Below are positions 22,950-32,600 of a DNA stretch of 64,000 nucleotides, piece after piece. The translations under genes and the position numbers were made by a program. The notes under the pieces were generated by a model. That model saw only the letters and a list, made by a program, of their open reading frames with translations, searched no databases and was not told where the DNA came from. The stretch is from Beta vulgaris subsp. vulgaris (taxonomy: Eukaryota; Streptophyta; Magnoliopsida; Caryophyllales; Amaranthaceae), in contig NC_079202.1 of NCBI RefSeq assembly GCF_026745355.1, forward strand, positions 48,138,787-48,202,786. Reading direction: 5' to 3'. Numbering within the stretch: position 1 is the stretch's first letter; the number at the start of each line of letters is the position of its first letter.

Positions 22950-23890
22950 CGGATACCTCCATGCTAGGCGCTGCTCAGTCAAGGGGATAAGGAGTCCCAA
23001 GACGACCGACCAGGCTCCGCGATCATGAAAGCTGCTCGGCCAGGGGCTAATGAGCCCTATAATAGTCGACCAAATGCCTCCTAGCACTTAGCGTATTTGA
23101 CTAAGTGAAGGATATAGAAGGGAACCCGCTCTGACGAGGAGCTAATGAAACCCAATGCGTCCGACCAGGTTCCTTAATGCCAGACACTACTCGGATAAGG
23201 GCTAAAGAGCCCAGGAGAAGCCGGCGAGATACATCCTAGCACTTATTTTATTTGACTAAGTGAAGGATGAGGAAGGGGATCTGCTCGGACGAGGAGATAA
23301 TGAGCCCCAAGATGACCGACCAGGTTCCTTGATGTCGGGCGCTGCTCCGACAGGGGCTAAAGAGCCCTAGAGAGGCCGACCACGTACATCCTAGCACATA
23401 GTTTATTTGACTAAGTGGGATGAGGAAGGAGACCTGCTCGGACGAGGAGCTAATGAGCCCCAAGGCAACCGACCAAGTTCCTTGATGTCGGGCGCTGCTC
23501 GAACACAGGCTAAGGTGCCCTGGAGAGGCCGTCCAGGTACATCCTAGAACTTAATTTATTTGACTAAGTGAAGGATGAGGGAGGAGACCTGCTCGGACAA
23601 GGAGCTAATGAGCCCCAAGGCGACCGACCAGGTTTCTTGATGTCGGGCGCTGCTCGGACAGGGGCTAACGAGCCCTTGAAAGGCCGACCATGTACATTCT
23701 AGCACTTAGTTTATTTGACTAAGTGAAGGATGGGGGAGGAGACCTGCTTGGACGAGGAGCTAATGGTCCCCAAGGCGACCGATCAGGTTCCTTGATGCCG
23801 GGCACTGCTAAGACAGGGGCTAGCGAGCCCTGGAGAGGCCGACCAGGTGCCTCCTTGCACTTAGCAGATTTGGCTGAGCAAAGGAGGATG
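22950..23890. repeat. 155-bp tandem repeats in the 3' region of the second Tat-type element
   Basis: The landmark GACTAAGTG recurs with CTAAG at 23101, 23256, 23411, 23563 and 23719, and a diverged unit follows near 23873. Spacing is 152-156 bp. Each unit contains GACCTGCTCGGACGAGGAGC-, GCTAATGAGCCCCAAG- and CGACCGACCAGGT-like blocks. Tandem arrays at this position are known for Tat-lineage elements and can seed satellite DNA. ORFs across this array are not genes. Confidence 0.9.
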
Positions 23891-24250
23891 AGGGATTGAC
23901 TCTTTTCCCATCCGACCGGATGCCTGTGAATATTGTGGAGTAGCATGGTGTTTAGGATAGGCTGCTTCAACCGAGCGGACGCTCTTGCTCTTTTAGCTTT
24001 TTATTTCTCTTTCAATAACCTTGGCCGACTCCCTTGTGCATAAATAATGGGAGGTTCGTCCGAGTCGGTGACACCTTCGACCTCGCCTCGCTACAAATTG
24101 TCCGAGGAGGTGAGGGGGATGGGAATATCTTTGGTGTAGACCTTAATAAGTTGTCCAGACCCCTCGGCCATTCCTGACGCGGTTCCGCTTCGGAGCCCAT
24201 CATCATTAGTGGAGGAGGAGACCGAGGACGCTATTCCCTTCCCTTGAGAA

Positions 24251-26450
24251 GTGTCCCTTGCCTTTCTGTCCTCTAAGAGTTACTTAGATAAATATCTTGT
24301 TGATGGTGTAGTGAGGACTACCATGTCGGGAGACGAAAAAGAGACTTCGACCTCAGGCCCACCGGAGTATCCTAATCTGGATCCAAAGGGGGGGCCGGGC
24401 TCTAAATTTCCTTTGCCTTCTTTGCTGAAGGCTTTCCATGATGACCCGAAGGGGCAAGCCACTCGATTTTAGATACGAGACCCTTATTTATTGGTCCGAC
24501 CGGATGCTTTCTACACGGTGTTGACTCCTCCTCCGGGCTGCACTGCGGTTTATTATAAGTCGATGGAGATGGGGTTCTGCTTTCCCTTAACTCAATTTGT
24601 GAAGGACCTGCTCAACGCCTATAATTTAACCATAAGCCAGATCTCTTCGAACTTCTGGGGAGACATCATAGTGGTTCAGGTGATCTGCGACATGCTAACT
24701 GTCCGACCAACCCTCACTCTTTGGAGACACATGTTCAAGCTGGTCGAAATGATGGCTGGAGAGAATAGTCCAGGGTGGTGGTATTTCCAGATTCGATAGG
24801 GTACAAGGCGGTGCTCGACTTGCCCTCTTGTCAGAAGGGATTTAGGAGGAAGTTTGTCTTCGTATCTTTTGGAGGTGATTGGGGTATCCCTACCGTCCGA
24901 CCGGAGGTGGAGCCTAACTTTGATTTGAATTAAAGAGTCCTCGATCTATTCGAGGAGGAAGCGGTTACTGCCTGTTATATGCAGACTGAGTCCAAGCTCT
25001 TTCAGGGGGTGAGATTTATGTGGCCATCAACTGGTTGCCGAGCTGTCGCTTGTTTAAGAACGAGTATTTACTGTCGGCAGTGGGACTGAGTCGGACATTT
25101 CCCAAGGGTAATTGGCCGAGGGGGTGTTTGCTTAATATTGTTATTTTTTTACAATACTAACATTCTCTTTTTGCTGCAGCTTCTTCCTTAGCGTTCCTGC
25201 TTGATTCTGATCCAGAAATGGCCGACAAGCTAAGTAACGCAGCCATGAGAGCGGCTCAGCTCAGGGTCGAACTGAAGGATAAGTCTTTGGGGTTCCTCCT
25301 CCACCCAAGGTTAGTTTCTTTCACTTGACTCTACCTGGCAATTTTAATTGCCGACTAACCATTTTGATAATTTTGGTAAACTTCAGGATCCTTCGAAGAC
25401 CAAGGCTTCCAAGAAAAGAAAGGAGAGGGCTATTGAGAAGGTTGCCCACACTGAGAAGGCGGTCGCCAAGGCCCAAGCTGAGCGGCTAAAAAGTCTAAGT
25501 CCGTAGAGGTAAACAGCCCACGGGCCGAGGTGCCTGCGAGGCAAGCTAAAGGGGTTGGTATCTCACTCCATTCTTCTGACTTACAGCCAGTGGGAAGTCC
25601 TCAATATACCCCGGCGTCTCCTCCTCGTCGGCCAACCGACGATCCGGAGGCGATAAGACTGTCCCTGTCGAAGCCCTTCAACGAGTTGGACAATTATGGG
25701 CTGGACACTCGCTGGACTAACATTGTCAACTACCTTTTTGGCCCCGTCGACCAATAGTATATCAACACCACTAGCGGGGAAAACGAGAATGATGATCTCT
25801 TCCGCTCGTGGGTTGAGGTAAGCTTCGTTCAAACATCCTTTGGTTCTTTTTACTTCCGTATCTGATTGCATTTTTGCTCCTATTTAGTTTTCCGCTCGGC
25901 TGGCCAATGTGGCCAAGAACAGAGTCCACCTGGCTGAGGAGGTGGATTATCTTAATAAAAATGGGAAGAAACACTTCTCCGAGCTCCATGCGGCTCAAGA
26001 GGGCCATAGGATAGCCGAGGCCAACCTGGCCAACATCGAGCGCTCCATCAAGAGAGACTAGTAGGATTTTCAGGCCGAGTGAGATGCTCGGAAGGTCGAG
26101 AAAACTGTCCTTATTGCTGCCAAAGACGAGGTTGTGACGGGAAAGCTTGCCGCTGAGGTAACGACAACTGATGCTGGGAAGAGAGTCGTCGAGCTCCTGG
26201 CTTGGCTAGCCGAGTCGGAGAAGCTTGCCCGCACCGAGGAGGAGTGGTTCAACTTCTGGAGGCAGTCGAGGCATGCGAGGTGTTCTCCAATCAAGTCGGC
26301 TCGGCAGCCCAGAAAATGGGGGAGGACGACGCCTTGGACAAGATGAAGAAGGCGTTGGCCGAGTCCCATCATACCTTTGCCTCGGACGAGGCCATGGCCA
26401 GCTATAAGGCCTTAGTCGATGCTGAGGATGCTGCCCTCCTACTGAACTGA
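24251..26450 (+). pseudogene. Antisense additional ORF of the Tat-type element (gypsy-type 'transposase' family, PF04195-like)
   Basis: This reading frame is opposite to gag-pol. The reading at 24251-24799, interrupted by a TAG at 24470-24472, contains RDPYLLVRPD, then GFCFPLTQFVKDLLNAYNL and ISQISSNFWGDIIVVQVICD. It matches the F-P-L-x2-F...L-x2-Y-x-L pattern of the plant family labelled putative gypsy-type transposon. Frameshifts follow. A likely intron ends at the CTGCAG near 25180. Later pieces (25400-25757, 25890-26060, 26120-26450) are Lys/Glu/Ala-rich and helical, suggesting coiled coil. Such antisense ORFs are known in Tat-lineage elements; their function is unknown. This copy is broken. 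Confidence 0.7.
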
Positions 26451-27114
26451 ACATTGGTCTCTCTTGTAGTGAGTCGGACGAAGCCGATAGAGGAGGGTCC
26501 TCTGAATGAGGTGGGTCGGTCCGAAGAGCTTACTGGAAGCACCAATGATCCGGCCGATCCCCCCTCCTGCTTAGATTTTTTAGTGTTTTTACCTCTTTGT
26601 ACTTAGTATTTAATTGGCTTTTCGTAGTACCAAGCCTTATTTTGTAACCAATATTTATGAAATATGATAAGCTTTTTTGTGAACCATTTTGTTTGTCATT
26701 TGCAATCTATCATGTTGTCCGACCAACTCTGAGTTGTTTGGAAATATTTCATGTTCATTTGATAAGTCTTTTGCTGGACTGGTTAAGTCATGTTTGCTTG
26801 AAAATATACAATAATTTGACTGATTAAGTCTTCGCCGACTGGTAAAGTCATTCATATATCTGACATTAAATTGGTGTGAGCAATTACATGCCATATTCTT
26901 GGCTAGTCATACGTCGTACATATATGCCCCAATTGCAATTGACAATTTTTTGAGGTTGTCCGCATTCCATGGCCGAGCAAGTGAAGTTCCTTCAGAGTTC
27001 TCCAGTCGGAATGTACCGGGCTTGATGACTTCAGTGACCTTATAAAGTCGTCCCAATTTGCTCCCAGCTTTCCTTTGAGATGCGAGAGCCCTGTCGCTTT
27101 GACCTTCCTACTAC

Positions 27115-27979
27115 CTAGTCATCGAGCTGGATGGGCCTGGCTTTTACGCGACGGTTGAATTGTCGAGTAACTCTTTGCGTGCAACAAATTGATTGTAACA
27201 AGGCGTTGCTCCGCTTTTCTGGTAGCAAGTCTAAGTTAGTGGGCTTTTCTTCCTCATTTCTCTCGAAGTCATAGAAGGTTATTCGAGGTGAAGAGTTGCT
27301 GACTTCTACTGGGAGGACTGCTTCGCTGCCATACACTAGACCGAACGGGGAACTACCAGTAGCCTTCTTAGTAGTGGTTCGTGCCGACCATAGCACTCTG
27401 GGCAAGTCATCCACCCAAGTCCTTTTTGCCACATCTAAGGATTTCTTGATCCCTTTAAGCACTATCTTATTGGCTGACTCGGCTTGACCGTTGGTTTATG
27501 GTCGGGAGACGGCTGAGAACCTCGTCTGCATGTTGTCTGCCATTACCCGATACCAAAGCTCTGGGTACCCCGAATCTGGTGAGGACATTCTTCCATATGA
27601 AGGATTGAACTTGTTTGTCAGTGATTTTGGCTAGTGGTTCGGCTTCTGTCCACTTGATGAAGTAATCTATAGCCATTATCAAGAATTTGCGCTGACTAGA
27701 AGTTGGAGGAAAGGGACGGAGTAGGTCCATGCGCCAAATATCAAATGGAAGAACGACTTGTATTGTAGTGAGGGGAGTGGCTGGTGCTCTTGGGATGTCC
27801 GAGTGAATCTGATAAGAGGGACATCTCTTCACCAATTCCTGAGCATCCGCTTTGAGGGTGGGCCAGTAGTATCCCACCCTTAGGGTTTTTTCCGCTATGG
27901 TTCTGCCGCCTTGATGGCTGCCACATTCCCCTTGGTGTATTTGCCTTAGGATGTAATTCCCCTCCTCAGGAGTACGCAC
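27115..27979 (-). pseudogene. Integrase of the second Tat-type element
   Basis: The minus-strand reading 27979-27467 starts with the zinc-binding region (HQGECGSHQGG, GYYWPTLKADA, KRCPSYQ), in which the last Cys of the CxxC pair is Tyr. The core has FLIMAIDYFIKWTEAEPL with the first catalytic Asp. The second catalytic position reads SGNGRQ instead of the usual SDNGxQ, so Asp is replaced by Gly. A frameshift follows at about 27470. The C-terminal part (27462-27115) has WVDDLPRVLWSARTT and PFGLVYGSEAVLPVE. It is non-functional. Confidence 0.8.
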
Positions 27980-28163
27980 TTCAAGAGTGGATCAGTGTAT
28001 GATTTCTTGTAGAGCTGCTCGTCATGCCACAGAAACCATCATGACCGGTGCTAGGTTCTTTCGGCTTCTTTGGGATCCTCTAGGAGTGCTCCATCTCTCA
28101 AGTATCTGACCACCTCCTCCATCCAGGTGGAGGTTCGGTTCAGGAACAACTACTGCTTTGCGT

Positions 28164-28586
28164 TTATGCTAGGCTGGTTAAGCACTTCCCATCGTCCGAG
28201 GGGCAGATCCCTCTGCCAGCTGGCCATGTGGGCCAAGGCGTCAACCTGTTGATTCTCCGACCGTAGTATGTGATTAATATGAAATTGAAGTGGGATAGCT
28301 TCTTGATGATTTCTCGGGTCTTGACCAGATACATCCGCATGTTGTCTTCTTTGGCCTCATATTCGCCGGAGACTTGGTTCACTATGAGTTGTGAGTCGGA
28401 CTTAGCAATGATTGTTGTAGCCCCAGCCAGAATGCAGAGCTGAAGCCCCAAGATGAGAGCCTCGTACTCGGCTTCGTTGTTAGACCCGAGGAATTCAAAC
28501 TTAATAGCGTATTCCATCTTATCTCCGACCAGGGGTTTGAGCACCAGCCCAGCTCCACACCCAGACTTGGTGGAGGAACCGTCCAC
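28164..28586 (-). pseudogene. Second (archaeal-type) RNase H of the second Tat-type element
   Basis: The reading is MDGSSTKSGCGAGLVL, then NNEAEYEALILGL, then AKSDSQLIVNQVSGEY. It keeps the D, E and D catalytic residues of this RNase H class. The end is frameshifted (ITYYGRRINRLTPW instead of the usual HVLRSENQ-like ending). A spacer rather than a fused domain separates it from the first RNase H. Confidence 0.75.
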
Positions 28587-28658
28587 GAAAAATACCCATT
28601 CCTTTGTTTGACCGACCGGAGGCCGAGTTGTGCATTCGGTTATGAAATCTACTAAGGC

Positions 28659-29570
28659 TTAGGCCTTTATTGCCTTTATGGGTTCATACTCCAAACCAAA
28701 GTCAGCAAGCTGGTCGGCGCAGTCTGTCATCCGACTAGAGTGGTTTCTGCTTTCTATCACCTTCCTGAGAGGTTGTCCAGTGAGGACTTTGATCTGATGC
28801 GCCTTGAAATAGGGCTTGAGTTTCCGACTAGCCATGACAAGGGCGAAAACTATATTCTCCACTTCATTGTACTTTGCTTCTGCTCCTCGAAAAGCATGGC
28901 TAATGAAGTAGATTGGATGTTGCTTTCCTTCCCTCTCGGCCACAAACACTGCGCTGAGCGCATAATCCGAAATGACTAGATATATAAACAGCGTTTCCCC
29001 CGGCAAGGGGGACATGAGTTTTGGGAGAGCTGAGAGGTGCTGTTTGAGGGAGGCGAAGGCCTGTTCGGCTTCTTCTTCCCAGGTAAACTCTTTTCTTTTG
29101 AGAGCTTTGAAGAAAGACAAGCTCTTATCGGCTGACCGCGATAGGAAGCGTCCGAGTGCAGCTAGGCAGCCGGTGAGGCGTTGTACTTCCCGAACATTTC
29201 GAGGGAATTTCATTTCAAGCACGACCTTAATTTTGTCAGGATTTGCCTCGATGCCCCTTTCATCTACCAGAAATCCCACACACTTTCCCCCTTTTACCCC
29301 GAACACACATTTCTTCAGGTTCAGCATCATGCGGTATTTTCTCAGTGTGCTCAGCATCTTACCCTGAACACACATTATCGTTCCGAGTGGGCCTAGCTTT
29401 TGACTATCATGTCGTCGACGTACACCTCGATGTTTCGACCTAACTGATCATTGAAGATTATATTGACTGTTTGTTGATAAGTAGCTCCCGCATTTTTTAA
29501 GCTGAACGACATCATTTTGTAACAGCAAACCCCTTGAGGGGTGATGAAAGCGGTATGTACTCGGTCATGC
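28659..29570 (-). pseudogene. Reverse transcriptase C-terminal half and RNase H of the second Tat-type element
   Basis: At 29570-29393 the reading is RVHTAFITPQGVCCYKMM, then NAGATYQQTVNIIF and EVYVDDMIVKS, so the YVDD active site is intact. After a frameshift, 29375-28659 gives the thumb and connection (LRKYRMMLNLKKCVFGVKGG, VGFLVDERGIEANPDKI). The first RNase H follows, with ISDYALSAVFVAEREGKQHP. The N-terminal fingers and palm of the polymerase, and all of the protease, are missing. Confidence 0.8.
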
Positions 29571-30369
29571 TCGATTTGGGGTGTTTTGATCTTTCCTGGG
29601 GTGGGGGTTTCCAAAATCTCCCGGCTGAACGGGGTCATGAACTTCAGACCACCGTTGCCCAACCGGAGAGGTTTGGAATGCGCTGAATCACCTTGCCCTT
29701 CCCGCTGAGCTGCTTTCTTGTCCAGGAGCTGTCGGGTATCATACCCCTGGCTGCGGCGTTTCTGATTGAGGAAGTGCCTGACATCTTTAGGTTTGCGCCT
29801 AGGATCTCCCCTTGGCGACTTGGACACATGCGTCTCTTCTCTTCGGAGAGCTGACTCGCGATGAGCCGACCTCTCCCTTGGTGGGGAGGGCTCATCCTGC
29901 TTAGACCGCTCCCTCTATGATCGACTGGCTCTTTGGTCTCGGACCTTTGCCGGCCAGGCTGGCCGCGAGCAGAACGGGGGTCATGCTCTTCTTTATGGGA
30001 GAGTCCCAAGGCATGGTCCCGGGGATCGGGATGGCGGTCGAGGCGGGTATGGACATGTCCCTGTTGGAGGGTGGTCAGCATGTCCATGAAACTCTGTTGC
30101 AAGGTCTGTTGCAGCTGAGCTGCTTTGAGGGCGATATCGGTTGTGAATAATGGTTGAGGGTCAGCCTGTTGTATTTGTAGGGACGGGGATAACATATGAT
30201 TCCCCTAGGACAATTCCTGATCCGGGTCGATTGTTTGGACCATGGGATACTGGATAGCAGTAGAGGGTGCTCTACTCGACCTCCTGTGGTGCGAGGGTGA
30301 AGGTTCCCTTTCAGACCTCTAGGCCTGAGTAAAAGGTTGTTTGTTACGATTGTTTTTGGTTGGAGCCAT
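29571..30369 (-). pseudogene. gag remnant of the second Tat-type element, fused to reverse transcriptase
   Basis: A start at 30369 (MAPTKNNRNKQPFTQA) is followed by a stop. Later readings (30195-29644 and 29827-29571) give a Gln-rich stretch, then PFSREILETPTPGKIKTPQI. That motif is the beginning of the conserved Tat gag core. At about 29565-29575 the frame passes straight into reverse transcriptase (EHDRVHTAF), so the rest of gag, the protease and the start of reverse transcriptase were deleted. Confidence 0.7.
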
Positions 30370-30451
30370 TGCTGAGCAACAATGGGGTTGATTTTTGCTG
30401 AGTAGCAAGTGGTGAACTTTGATGAGTGGTGGCAAAGTAACTTTTTGTACT

Positions 30452-30472
30452 GTCCTCACAAACGGCGCCAAA
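30452..30472 (-). other. Primer-binding site of the second Tat-type element
   Basis: The minus strand reads TTTGGCGCCGTTTGTGAGG directly after the LTR end at 30474. TTTGGCGCCGT is the common start of Tat-lineage primer sites. Confidence 0.8.
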
Positions 30473-30473
30473 C

Positions 30474-30934
30474 TGTTTCGGTCTAGAATTTAAGGTTAGT
30501 GATATGTGCTGAGCAGGTCTATAATCCAAAGATTAGGTATCTGAGCTTGGTCTCTGTTCACCGGATTCCTGCAAAACACGTTAGACTACCCCAGGGGTTG
30601 TTACGAGATTGCCTCTCTGACGCTCAAGTCAGTTGATGATTGAGGTAGATAGAGAATCTAGAGTGAGAAGTTCTAGTTAGTTAGGTAAGAATTCAATACA
30701 TTTTCATTGATGAGACCAAAGTATTTATAGTAGTGACAATCCCTATGTAGAGATCTTTTTTATATGATGGGCCTCCTAGGGATTGGTTGTGTTGCCTTTT
30801 CTGGTTATGATGTTTGTTGGCTCACTGGGAAGTCCAAGGGACTGTTGGCCACGTCATGAAGGGTGGGACCCACAATGCCCAGGTGTCAATGCCAGCTGTC
30901 TCAGAACCCTTAGCTGGGCAAAGGGGCCCAAACA
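30474..30934 (-). repeat. 5' LTR of the second Tat-type element
   Basis: The segment starts TGTTTCGGTCTAG and ends GGGCCCAAACA (plus strand), and is the partner of 22179-22639. The TGTTT...AAACA ends are conserved in both. Confidence 0.9.
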
Positions 30935-31825
30935 CTGGGTTTTTTGGTTTGAGTATGGGTTTTGGGGGTTGGATTCTAGTTTTTGGGGTTGATTTGGTGG
31001 TTGTGGTAGTGGAAATAGGATGGTCAGCAGCGGCGAATGTGGTTGGTGTGGTGTTAATGGTTGTGCTTGGTGATTAGGGTGGTGGTTTCACTATCCTTAA
31101 ACTTAATCATTTCAACATATAATTATTCATTAACATATTCTCCTTAGGAGTCCATGTCGGGGAGAATTGTTGCAGTTATGTGGTTACGTAGGAAATATAG
31201 TGTGTGTTTGTGTGTGTGTGAACTCATTTGAAAGGTCCTCGTTTACGTTAACATTAGTGTGCACCAGGCCAAAAGCATGTATTATTTATGAACAATTCAC
31301 TATTATCATTTAGAAATCCATTATATCATGTAGAAATCCACTATATTATTTACAAACATACTATATCATTCACAAACATACTATATCACGCAGAGAATAC
31401 ATCATTTCTAAACATTCTATTATATCATTTAGAAACCTTCTATATCATGAACAAACTCAATATATCATTCATAAACATACTATATCATGAAAAAAAAAAA
31501 AAAAACTACATCATTTTTTAACAATCCACTATATCATTCAAACACTCATATATCACGCAGAAACTCACTGTATCATTCAGACACTCGATCATTATATGAT
31601 CATGCAGAAACTACATCTTTGTATATGTCAAAGTACGTGTCACGATAATTATACTACACGACCTACATCTTCCTCCATGTTAAGAAATTAAAAAATTATA
31701 TTCAACTATATTGCACATAATTTCACTATGTTTCTCGTTAATAAAATCCTGTATATTGTATATAAGTTTACTATATCTTTATAAAACTCACTATGTAAAG
31801 TGAATATCAATTACCAACCTAGTGC
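30935..31825 (+). repeat. Unassigned flank with an AT-rich tandem repeat (31282-31620)
   Basis: From 30935 to 31080 the sequence is G/T-rich with no motif recognised. From about 31282 to 31620 it consists of about 15 degenerate copies of a roughly 20-23-bp unit built on ACTATATCAT(T/G)(C/T)A(G/C)AAAC. An A-run lies at 31490-31505. No gene is seen, and the ORF at 31288-31521 is repeat-derived. Confidence 0.65.
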
Positions 31826-32600
31826 ACAGTGTGCACTGAGTCCATTTAAACTTTTTTTATAAGACTTATGACTTTATAACTTCTTTGGATATCTTCTTTG
31901 GGCTGTCTGAAAGTTGACAAACTTCAAGGTTGTTCTTTTAAAGACTTTTTTTTGTTGCCCACCCACTTCGACTACATCCGAGTACGACCCAGGTCGCACA
32001 CCTGCCTTTGATGGATGAGTCTCTAAACTAGAATTTCTGCATATGGTGAGGCTCGAATTCGATACCTCCCTCAAGCGACATCAAACTAGTTACAAGTTGA
32101 ATCAATTTTTGTTGGTATTCTTTTAAAAACTTTGCATTGTTTCTTGCGCTAGTTAATTAATCTCTATTTGGCAGATTTTGAATAAAAGGTTAGCTCTAGG
32201 TCTCTAGCAAAAAGAGGTTTGTGTATATTGGATACTAAGAATCTTTGAGACTTTGAATAACTTGTGTAATTATTTGTCTATTGAATAACTTGGTTTCAGT
32301 ATTTTTGGTGCCCCACAAATCACAATGTTTTTATAGGTTCTTTGACTAATATTATGGATGGTAAAAATGGAGCTATTCTATGTATTTTAAGCGACATTTG
32401 TAATAATAGGCTCCTAAAAATGGATTATTTCTCATCCACATGACCACATCCATTAAGTCACATTTTAGTGATATATTTTTAGTATAAGACTGGTGGCAGA
32501 GAACAAAAGAAAAAATATATATATAGCAGTAAAAAAGTAAGTATTCAACAAAATAATTTTAAACGTTAAAAATAAGAAAATAAAGAAAAAACCAAAAAAA
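31826..32600 (+). promoter_or_regulatory. Upstream region of exopolygalacturonase copy 2
   Basis: This is collinear with 4379-5149. A TATA-like run lies at about 32515-32525, 75-85 bases before the ATG at 32601. The left limit of the copy-1/copy-2 homology lies close to 31826 (GTGTGCACTGAGTCC), which places the duplication breakpoint there. Confidence 0.5.

Larger units (their letters stand above)
22179..30934 (-). mobile_element. Second Tat-type Ty3/gypsy retrotransposon with both LTRs and an antisense ORF
   Basis: Two 461-bp LTRs (22179-22639 and 30474-30934) in direct orientation bound 7.8 kb. The primer site TTTGGCGCCGTTTGTG lies at 30472-30452 on the minus strand, so coding is minus. 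The order is gag remnant, reverse transcriptase, RNase H, second RNase H and integrase, then a long 3' region. That region holds an antisense ORF and tandem repeats next to the 3' LTR. Dual RNase H, antisense extra ORF and 3' tandem repeats are all known Tat-lineage traits. The LTRs differ at roughly 38 of 461 positions by eye (about 8%), so the insertion is not recent. No clear 5-bp target duplication is seen (TCGAG versus CTGGG). Confidence 0.9.

Noticed and set aside
22652..23970. Minus-strand ORFs of 71-98 codons
   Set aside because: They come from the GC-rich 155-bp tandem repeats and shift with the repeat unit.
29917..30150. Plus-strand ORFs opposite gag
   Set aside because: Shadow frames of the gag remnant; no domain.
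22174..30939. 5-bp target duplication of the second Tat-type element
   Set aside because: The flanks TCGAG and CTGGG do not match, so none is claimed although both LTRs are clear.
30783..31077. Plus-strand ORFs of 69 and 87 codons at the 5' LTR end
   Set aside because: They start inside the LTR and run into G/T-rich flank; no motif.
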